This document shows positions 1 through 6,332 of a stretch of 6,332 bases of DNA, in pieces. Position numbers and translations under genes: made by a program. Every line of letters starts with the position of its first letter. The first letter of the stretch is position 1. Under the pieces are notes generated by a model. The model searched no databases, was not told where the DNA came from, and saw only the letters and a program-made list of their open reading frames with translations. Origin of the DNA: Actinomycetes bacterium (GTDB lineage: Bacteria > Actinomycetota > Actinomycetes > Actinomycetales > Cellulomonadaceae); assembly GCA_023426865.1 (NCBI GenBank), contig JAEZBT010000488.1, positions 1-6,332 on the forward strand, in the 5' to 3' direction.

Positions 1-161
1 GTGCCCATGCTCGCCGCGCCGACGGCGGCGGCCCGGGCCGCCCGACGGCGCCGGATGCGGCCGACCATCGGCCCGACCTGCGCGGTCAGTCGCGCCGCGA
101 GCGCGTCGTCGTGCACGGAGCCCGCCAGGTCGGCGAGCGAGTGCTGCAGGTCGATGCTCAT
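1..161 (-). CDS. N-terminus of a protein encoded directly after the ECF sigma factor (partial, runs off left edge)
   Basis: Only the first 53 codons are inside the window. The protein begins MSIDLQHSLADLAG and runs to a basic stretch, RIRRRRAARAAA (about residues 35-46), followed by small residues. A basic cluster like this often comes just before a membrane segment with the N-terminus in the cytoplasm, but the expected segment lies outside the window. The start is well supported: AGGAGG sits 5 nt upstream (plus-strand 167-172). The ATG overlaps the TGA of the sigma gene as ATGA, so the two are probably translationally coupled. Genes in this position next to SigE-type ECF factors often encode short cytoplasmic-helix/one-TM proteins suspected of regulating the sigma factor. 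Here that role is inferred from position, because no zinc-binding HxxxCxxC anti-sigma motif appears in the visible part. Confidence 0.75.
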   Translation of the reverse strand, partial: MSIDLQHSLADLAGSVHDDALAARLTAQVGPMVGRIRRRRAARAAAVGAASMG

Positions 162-730
162 CGGTTCCTCCTGGTGTTCGCGAGCCGGACGGTGGACCTG
201 GCGGCATCGATCGCCTCGGCCGCCGCGGGCCGGACCGGCCCCAGCAACCCCTCGAGCCGCCGGACGCCGTCCGACAGGTACCTCTTCACCGCCCCCTCGG
301 AGATGGAGAGCTCATCCGCGATGCGTGCGACGGTCATGTCCTCGTAGAAGCGCAGGACGACACAGGCCCGCTCGCGCGCGCCCAGCTCGCCCAGCGCCTG
401 CCGCACCGCCAAGCGGTTCCCGACGTCGGTCTCCGGGCTCGCCGACACGTCCTCGCCCCCGGCGAGGTGCCGGACGGCGGCCCACCGCTTCCGCCGGCGG
501 AACCCGTCGAGGAAGGTGGTGAGCACCGCGCGGCGCACGTAGCCCTCGAGGTTGTCCAGCTGGGTACCCGTGCGGGCCCGTGCGAACGTCTTCACGAGCG
601 CGTCCTGGACGAGGTCCTCGGCCTCGCGCCGGTCACCGCACAGCAGGTATGCGTAGCCGACGAGCGCCGGTCCTCGTGCCACGACCAGCTCGTGCAGGTC
701 GCGTTCCCACGTCTTGGCCGCCACGGCCAT
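158..730 (-). CDS. ECF RNA polymerase sigma factor, SigE-family type
   Basis: This 190-aa protein has the two-domain layout of ECF (group 4) sigma factors. Region 2 spans about residues 10-80. It contains ALVGYAYLLCGDRREAEDLVQDALVKTF (here split as ALVGYAYLLCGD then RREAEDLVQDALVKTF), which corresponds to the core-binding and -10 recognition helices. Region 4 spans about 110-163, with LGELGARERACVVLRFYEDM and the helix-turn-helix MTVARIADELSISEGAVKRYL that would read the -35 element. The YLLCGD/EDLVQ pattern and the compact linker resemble the actinobacterial SigE family (TIGR02983 type). I chose the ATG at 730 because GGGAG lies 6 nt upstream. An in-frame GTG at 790 would add 20 residues but has a weaker context and precedes a candidate ECF promoter. 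It would direct polymerase to a small regulon, possibly its own gene. The target genes cannot be read from this sequence. Confidence 0.93.
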   Translation of the reverse strand: MAVAAKTWERDLHELVVARGPALVGYAYLLCGDRREAEDLVQDALVKTFARARTGTQLDNLEGYVRRAVLTTFLDGFRRRKRWAAVRHLAGGEDVSASPETDVGNRLAVRQALGELGARERACVVLRFYEDMTVARIADELSISEGAVKRYLSDGVRRLEGLLGPVRPAAAEAIDAARSTVRLANTRRNR

Positions 731-779
731 CCCGTTCTCCCTCTGTCCCGCGCCCCCCGCGGACCCCGTCACCCAGCAT

Positions 780-803
780 GACGTCGCCACTGCGTCGAAC
801 GTT
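780..803 (-). promoter_or_regulatory. Candidate ECF-type promoter for the sigma gene
   Basis: Read on the minus strand, CCAACG (AAC at 803-801) is followed after 17 nt by CGTC (783-780). This is the AAC...CGTC arrangement and spacing common to ECF-dependent promoters. Transcription would begin near 772, leaving a leader of about 40 nt before the ATG at 730, and would exclude the GTG at 790 as the start. Autoregulation is common for ECF factors. The motif is short, so a chance match is quite possible. Confidence 0.28.
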
Positions 804-850
804 GGGCGGACCGACAGACGATCATGGTTCTCTAGGCCTTAAGTCCCGCG

Positions 851-856
851 TAGACT
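851..856 (+). promoter_or_regulatory. Candidate -10 element for hppA
   Basis: TAGACT fits the actinobacterial TANNNT -10 consensus and lies in the least GC-rich part of the 731-927 intergenic region. Transcription would start near 863, giving a leader of about 65 nt. No convincing -35 hexamer lies 16-18 nt upstream (the best is GTTCTC at 827-832), so this is tentative. The leader would include a 6-bp inverted repeat, GCGGCC/GGCCGC (865-870 and 875-880, 4-nt loop), of unknown significance. Confidence 0.25.
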
Positions 857-927
857 GCCCGCCTGCGGCCGCTGGGCCGCGCGCCGCCGGCAACGGAGCC
901 GACGGCCGGACCGACCATGGAGGACGT

Positions 928-3222
<2,295 letters not shown>

Positions 3223-3226
3223 CGCC

Positions 3227-3913
3227 TCAGCGGCGGGTCGCCGTCACCACGATCTCGTCCAGGCCGAGCGCGGCCAGGTCGAGCGTCGTCAGCGTCATCG
3301 TGTCACCGGAGCAGGTCACCCGGGTCCGGCCCGACTGGCCCGGGGTCCCGCCCGTCCCCATGCCCTCCTGGAAGGCCGCGTCGTACTCCGGCAGGTGCTG
3401 ACCGTTGACGAGCACGGAGGACTCCACCTCCACGCCCGACATGTCGCCGGCCATGGACGTCATGACGTCGCCGTCGAGGGTGTACGGCTGCGACATCGTC
3501 CCGTTCATGCGGGTGGTGCTCGCGATGGTCTGGCCCTCGATGGTCATGGTCATCTCGGTGACCTGGTCGAGGTACGTCGTCGAGACGGTCGTCGCGTCGA
3601 ACGTCGTGTAGGTGTCGCCGGTCACGACCGTCGTGGATGACATCCCCATGGCGGCCGTCAGCGCGTCGGCCATCGCGGCCGCCTCGTTCGGGTCGGACCA
3701 CCACTCGCCGAGGATGCACGCGGCGAGGTCGCCGTCGGGTCCGTCCGCTGCGTCGTCGGCGGGCTCGTCCTCGCCCGGCTCGGGAGCCTCCTTCACGCGG
3801 ACGTCCTCCGCCTGGGTGGGCTCCGGGGTGGGCTCGGCCTCCTCCGGGTCGCCGGAGCACCCGGCGAGCAGAGCGAGGGTGGTGAGCGGGACGAGCAGAC
3901 GGGCCGTGCGCAT
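3227..3913 (-). CDS. Secreted lipoprotein of unknown function, paralog 1 (GxW / TCSGD domain)
   Basis: This 228-aa protein opens with a type II signal peptide, MRTARLLVPLTTLALLAGC, with the lipobox Cys at 19. It would be exported and anchored to the outer face of the membrane. A Pro/Glu/Asp-rich linker follows (about 20-62), then a Thr-rich, probably all-beta domain bounded by C66-x2-G-x-W71 and TCSGD (C201). C66 and C201 are the only cysteines after the lipid-modified one, so they could form a disulfide closing the domain. The start is fixed by GGAGG 5 nt upstream (plus-strand 3919-3923). The open frame continues to 4018, but a start there would bury the signal peptide. It is homologous to the next two genes upstream and closest to the one at 4040-4618, sharing the MRTA signal peptide and a QPYTLDGDV segment. 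I recognise no described family. A GxW motif in the first strand recalls lipocalin-like barrels, so ligand binding is possible but unproven. Confidence 0.88.
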   Translation of the reverse strand: MRTARLLVPLTTLALLAGCSGDPEEAEPTPEPTQAEDVRVKEAPEPGEDEPADDAADGPDGDLAACILGEWWSDPNEAAAMADALTAAMGMSSTTVVTGDTYTTFDATTVSTTYLDQVTEMTMTIEGQTIASTTRMNGTMSQPYTLDGDVMTSMAGDMSGVEVESSVLVNGQHLPEYDAAFQEGMGTGGTPGQSGRTRVTCSGDTMTLTTLDLAALGLDEIVVTATRR

Positions 3914-3984
3914 GGCGACCTCCGGATGTGGGAGGTCGGTTCGCCCCCCGGCGGCGTCAGCGTCCCAGCCGCGCCCGGGCGTCG

Positions 3985-4003
3985 CCAGGACCCGAGGTCC
4001 CGG
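3985..4003. repeat. 19-bp hairpin-forming repeat, copy A
   Basis: The sequence CCAGGACCCGAGGTCCCGG is an inverted repeat of two 8-nt arms with one mismatch around a CGA loop. An identical copy lies at 4688-4706. This copy is 37 nt past the stop of the 4040-4618 gene and 72 nt before the start of the 3227-3913 gene. It could be a transcription terminator lacking a T tract, an operator or leader element, or simply sequence carried along by the gene duplication. A separate 10-bp palindrome, CGCCCGGGCG (3972-3981), lies next to it and is not found at copy B. Confidence 0.7.
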
Positions 4004-4039
4004 ACGGCGTGTCGCCACCGGGCGCCGCGTCCGGCCTGG

Positions 4040-4618
4040 TCAGCGGCGCGTGAACACGATCGTCAGGTCGTCGACCCCGAGCGTGGCCGTCTCGTGCGTG
4101 GTCAGCGTCAGGCGGTCCCCGGAGCAGGTCACCTGGGTGCGGGCGCTCTGCGCGCTCCCGCCGCTGGCGAGCGCCTGGAGGCGCTCCTGGTCGTAGCCCG
4201 GCAGCGGCTGACCGTCGAGCGTCACCGTCGACTCGACGCGCAGGTCCGACCTGTCGCCCGCGAGCACGGTGAGGACGTCGCCATCCAGCGTGTACGGCTG
4301 CGACCGCGTGCCGTTCGTCCGCGTCGTGCTGACGAACGTCTGGCCCTCGAGCGTCGCGGTGAGCTCGACGACGTGGTCGGTGTACGTCGTCGACATCGTG
4401 GTCGCGTCGATGGTCGTGACGGACTCCCCGGAGATCGCAGTGGTCCCGGACATTCCCGTGGCCGCCATCAGCGCGTCGGAGGCGGCGAGCTGGGCGTCGA
4501 CGTCGGGCGTCCACTCGCCCGCGAGGCACGTGGCGAGGTCGTCGTCGCCGTCGCTCCCGGTGCAGCCCGCCAGCAGGGCGAGGACGGTCAGCGGGACCAG
4601 CAGGACGGCCGTACGCAT
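4040..4618 (-). CDS. Secreted lipoprotein of unknown function, paralog 2 (short-linker form)
   Basis: This 192-aa lipoprotein has the signal peptide MRTAVLLVPLTVLALLAGC, with the lipobox Cys at 19. It carries the same domain as its neighbours, from C31-x2-G-x-W36 to TCSGD (C165). It is shorter than the other two almost entirely because only 11 residues separate the lipid-bearing Cys from the domain Cys, against 46 and 41 in paralogs 1 and 3. The domain would therefore sit close to the membrane. The body includes TDHVVELTATLEGQ and SQPYTLDGDV, which align directly with paralog 1. The ATG at 4618 is preceded by a G-rich stretch (GGGGGTCACC) that serves as a modest ribosome binding site. The gap to paralog 1 is 126 bp and to paralog 3 is 116 bp, and each gap carries one copy of the 19-bp repeat. 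Function is unknown. Confidence 0.88.
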   Translation of the reverse strand: MRTAVLLVPLTVLALLAGCTGSDGDDDLATCLAGEWTPDVDAQLAASDALMAATGMSGTTAISGESVTTIDATTMSTTYTDHVVELTATLEGQTFVSTTRTNGTRSQPYTLDGDVLTVLAGDRSDLRVESTVTLDGQPLPGYDQERLQALASGGSAQSARTQVTCSGDRLTLTTHETATLGVDDLTIVFTRR

Positions 4619-4687
4619 GGTGACCCCCGGTGGTTGGGGAGCACCGAGCCCCCGCGGGCCAGGGTGGCAGCGGCCCTGCGCCGGTCA

Positions 4688-4706
4688 CCAGGACCCGAGG
4701 TCCCGG
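4688..4706. repeat. 19-bp hairpin-forming repeat, copy B
   Basis: This copy is identical over 19 bp to that at 3985-4003. It lies 29 nt past the stop of the 4735-5421 gene and 70 nt before the start of the 4040-4618 gene, so its placement in the cluster matches copy A. The bases next to the start codons also match (GGYGACCYCCGG just past each start on the plus strand), while the sequence between has drifted more. The element may therefore be under selection or may be a relic of the duplication. Confidence 0.7.
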
Positions 4707-4734
4707 GGACGCACCGGCGCGCACGCCGCGGGGC

Positions 4735-5421
4735 TCAGCCCTCGCGGTGGAGCACCGTGACCAGCGCGCTGGTGTCCGTGCCCTCCACGACGGGGGTGAG
4801 CCGCAGCTCGTCGCCGGAGCACGTGTAGGTGCTCGTGCCGCCCGCGGCGAAGCCGGTCAGCGGGATGTCCTCCAGACCGGGGACGTCGAGAAGCTCACCG
4901 TTGACGTAGGTCTCGTAGGTCATCTCCAGCGCGCCGGCGTCGACGTCGGAGATCACCACCTGGTCGTCGGTGACCTCGATCGTCCCGGTCAGGGTGCCGG
5001 TCCAGCTGTTGACCATCCGGAACTCCTGGCCCTCCAGCTCCCAGCTCACCTCGACCACCTGGTCGCGGTACTCCGTGGTCATGCCGGTGCCCTCGATGGT
5101 CGTCACGGAGTCGCCGGTGACGGTCGCCTGCGCGCCGAGCTCGGACATGCCGAGCGCCGCGGTCGTCTGCTCGGCCTGCGCCGCCGGGTCCGACACCCAC
5201 GTGCCCTCGACGCACGCCGCACCCTCGGAGGCGCCGGCGTCGTCGTCCTCGGCGTCCTCGGTGGGCTCGGTGGTCTCCTCCGCGGGGGTGCTGGTCTCGG
5301 TGCTCGGCTCGTCGTCGGCGGGGTCGTCGCCGCCGGAGCACGCACCCAGCAGGAGCGCGAGCGCTGCCAGCGGGGCGACCACCGCGGCGGATCGACGGGT
5401 CTGACGACGGATGGCGCGCAC
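4735..5421 (-). CDS. Secreted lipoprotein of unknown function, paralog 3 (divergent member)
   Basis: This 228-aa protein begins at a GTG with GAGGAG 5 nt upstream (plus-strand 5427-5432). Its signal peptide has a longer basic head (MRAIRRQTRRSAAVV) and a lipobox LGAC ending at Cys28. The frame stays open far upstream, but the GTG gives a signal peptide of normal length. An acidic Ser/Thr/Glu linker (about 29-67) leads to the shared domain, C70-x2-G-x-W75 to YTCSGDELRL (C201). Alignable landmarks include TGDSVTTIEG, RDQVVEVSWELEGQ and VNGELLDVPG, but it lacks the SQPYTLDGDV segment of the other two, so it is the older branch. It is the first gene of the leftward array, so the main promoter probably lies in the 5422-5523 gap. 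No clear promoter was found there. Binding of a small ligand outside the membrane is possible, but nothing identifies one. Confidence 0.88.
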   Translation of the reverse strand: MRAIRRQTRRSAAVVAPLAALALLLGACSGGDDPADDEPSTETSTPAEETTEPTEDAEDDDAGASEGAACVEGTWVSDPAAQAEQTTAALGMSELGAQATVTGDSVTTIEGTGMTTEYRDQVVEVSWELEGQEFRMVNSWTGTLTGTIEVTDDQVVISDVDAGALEMTYETYVNGELLDVPGLEDIPLTGFAAGGTSTYTCSGDELRLTPVVEGTDTSALVTVLHREG

Positions 5422-5496
5422 TGGGTCTCCTCGCGTCGGGCGCTGCCCCCTCGGCACCGCCGCTCGAGCCGCCATGGTGGCACGGTCGCTCCGGAA

Positions 5497-5523
5497 CGGG
5501 CCATACCGGGCGAGAATGGCCCG
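5497..5523. promoter_or_regulatory. Perfect 8-bp inverted repeat before the EEP hydrolase start
   Basis: CGGGCCAT (5497-5504) and ATGGCCCG (5516-5523) are exact inverted copies with an 11-nt spacer. The right arm touches the GTG start codon at 5524. The gap is a divergent one, so the site could be an operator for either direction. In RNA it could fold to hide the start region. A -10-like GAGAAT (5512-5517) overlaps it, and no SD is seen. That would fit a leaderless transcript beginning at or near the GTG. The symmetry is certain; the function is not. Confidence 0.4.
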
Positions 5524-6180
5524 GTGACGGCCTTGCGAGTGATGACCTACAACATCCGCATGCTCAAGGACGACCGGGCGGCCGTCGTGTCGGTGCTGCG
5601 CGAGGCAGCCCCCGACGTCGTCGCCCTCCAGGAGCCGCCGCGTGGCGGGATCCTGGGCCGCTGGCGGCTGTGGCGGGTCGCCGCGGAGGCCGGCCTGGAG
5701 GTCGTCGTCGCCGGGGGCGGCGCCCGCACGACGGCGCTCCTCGCCCGCCCGGGGATCGCGATGACGGGCACGCGCGGGATGCGCCTGCCGTCGATGCCCG
5801 GCCGGACCCTGCGCGGGCTGTCGGTGGGGGACCACGCCGGACTGCGGATCATCTGCGTCCACCTGGGGCTGTCCGCCCACGAGCGCTCGCAGCAGATCGT
5901 GCGGATCATGCCGCTGGTCCACGCCGCGCCGAGCTGCGTGCTCCTCGGGGACCTCAACGAGCTGCCCGACGGGCCGAGCTGGCGCCGCCTCGGCATGGAC
6001 CTGCGCGACCTCGCAGCCGACGCCGGCCCCACCTACTCGGCGACCGCCCCCACCAAGCGCATCGACGCCGTGCTCGGCAGCAGGGGGGTCACGGCGTCCG
6101 GGGCGCGCGTCGTCAGCAACGACGACACGAGCCGCGCGTCGGACCACCTGCCCGTCGTCGTCGACGTCCGGTGGTCATGA
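5524..6180 (+). CDS. Endonuclease/exonuclease/phosphatase (EEP) family metal-dependent hydrolase
   Basis: This 218-aa protein has the complete EEP (DNase I/ExoIII-like) active site. Visible elements are MTYNIR (N10), VVALQE (metal-ligand E37), VHLGL (H113), LLGDLNELPD (D143, N145), RIDAVL, and the C-terminal SDHLPV pair (D207, H208). The fold cleaves phosphodiester or phosphomonoester bonds with Mg2+. Family members act on DNA, RNA, phospholipids or nucleotides, and the substrate here cannot be told. It is on the small side for the family. No signal peptide is evident, so it is probably cytoplasmic. I chose the GTG at 5524 because VTALRVMTYN gives the usual short lead into the first strand. 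The open frame extends upstream to 4630, but that part is antisense to paralog 3 and is a shadow. An ATG at 5542 would cut into the first strand. The stop overlaps the next gene as ATGA. Confidence 0.92.
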   Translation: MTALRVMTYNIRMLKDDRAAVVSVLREAAPDVVALQEPPRGGILGRWRLWRVAAEAGLEVVVAGGGARTTALLARPGIAMTGTRGMRLPSMPGRTLRGLSVGDHAGLRIICVHLGLSAHERSQQIVRIMPLVHAAPSCVLLGDLNELPDGPSWRRLGMDLRDLAADAGPTYSATAPTKRIDAVLGSRGVTASGARVVSNDDTSRASDHLPVVVDVRWS

Positions 6181-6332
6181 GCACCCCGCGCGTCGGGCCG
6201 GCCCTGACGGACGTGCTGGCGGACCTGCGGGCGGACCTGGCAGCGGGGTTCACGGCCGGGCACGTCGAGGCGGTGCTCGGGCCCGTGGCGCGCGCGGCGC
6301 TGGCCCGCGAGCAGGCCGTCCCGGCGCTGCGT
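6177..6332 (+). CDS. N-terminus of a probable DUF7059-type SAM-dependent methyltransferase (partial, runs off right edge)
   Basis: The first 52 codons are present, starting MSTPRVGPALTDVLADLRADL and including FTAGHVEAVLGPVARAALAREQ and VPALR. This pattern (LRADL, then a helix leading to LLGP-A--AL-R, then VPALR) matches, from memory, the N-terminal helical domain (DUF7059) of an actinobacterial class I methyltransferase family related to N5-glutamine methyltransferases. The SAM-binding domain would lie outside the window, so the catalytic call is an inference from the N-terminus alone. The ATG overlaps the TGA of the EEP gene and no strong SD is visible, which suggests translation by reinitiation. 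In other actinobacteria I recall such a methyltransferase in the same neighbourhood as hppA and topA, so topA may follow. This window cannot show that. Confidence 0.72.
   Translation, partial: MSTPRVGPALTDVLADLRADLAAGFTAGHVEAVLGPVARAALAREQAVPALR

Noticed and set aside
731..790. GTG at 790 as the start of the sigma factor
   Set aside because: It would add 20 non-family residues. The ATG at 730 has GGGAG at good spacing, and a candidate promoter lies between the two.
865..880. GCGGCC/GGCCGC hairpin in the hppA leader as a riboswitch or attenuator
   Set aside because: One 6-bp GC stem with no T tract, no conserved riboswitch core and no competing pairing is not enough to call a regulator.
580..927. 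In-frame 5' extension of hppA
   Set aside because: It would overlap the sigma gene antisense, reads as Arg/Pro-rich filler, and the ATG at 928 has its own SD and a family-typical N-terminus.
4651..4680. CCCGCGGG palindrome and alternative GGGCC/GGCCC and CAGGG/CCCTG pairings before paralog 2
   Set aside because: Short GC-only symmetries are expected by chance at this base composition, and they are not repeated before paralog 1.
4630..5523. 5' extension of the EEP hydrolase
   Set aside because: It runs antisense to lipoprotein paralog 3, which has a signal peptide, lipobox and SD. The extension has no recognisable domain.

Overview
The window is compact, very GC-rich, almost fully coding bacterial DNA. 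Codons end mostly in G or C, several starts are GTG, and Shine-Dalgarno (SD) sites are strong. This points to a high-GC actinobacterium. The gene set (a SigE-type ECF sigma factor, a K+-independent H+-pyrophosphatase, Asp/Glu/Thr-rich lipoproteins, and the start of an actinobacterial-type methyltransferase) would fit the Cellulomonadaceae or relatives. The genus is inference only.

Layout, left to right. (1) On the minus strand, an ECF sigma factor (158-730) overlaps by ATGA a gene that runs off the left edge (1-161), a candidate partner or regulator of the sigma factor. (2) After a 197-bp divergent gap comes hppA (928-3222, plus), a complete membrane proton-pumping pyrophosphatase. (3) hppA converges, with only 4 bp between stop codons, on three consecutive minus-strand genes (3227-3913, 4040-4618, 4735-5421). 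All three encode homologous secreted lipoproteins of unknown function. Each has a lipobox, an acidic linker of very different length, and a beta-rich domain bounded by a Cys-x2-Gly-x-Trp motif and a Thr-Cys-Ser-Gly-Asp motif. The two nearer hppA are a recent-looking tandem duplication that also copied the upstream region, including a perfect 19-bp hairpin-forming repeat. (4) After a 102-bp divergent gap, an endonuclease/exonuclease/phosphatase (EEP) family hydrolase (5524-6180, plus) overlaps by ATGA the first 52 codons of a probable DUF7059-type SAM-dependent methyltransferase (6177 to the right edge).

How the parts relate. There are three transcription units by orientation: the sigma pair (leftward), hppA (rightward, alone) and the lipoprotein array (leftward), plus the EEP/methyltransferase pair (rightward). 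Nothing in the sequence ties the sigma factor to the lipoproteins or to hppA. Most of the window is ordinary core genome. The least explained part is the lipoprotein array with its duplicated hairpin element. I saw no tRNA or rRNA gene, CRISPR array, transposase or attachment site. No stretch over 200 bp lacks a gene.
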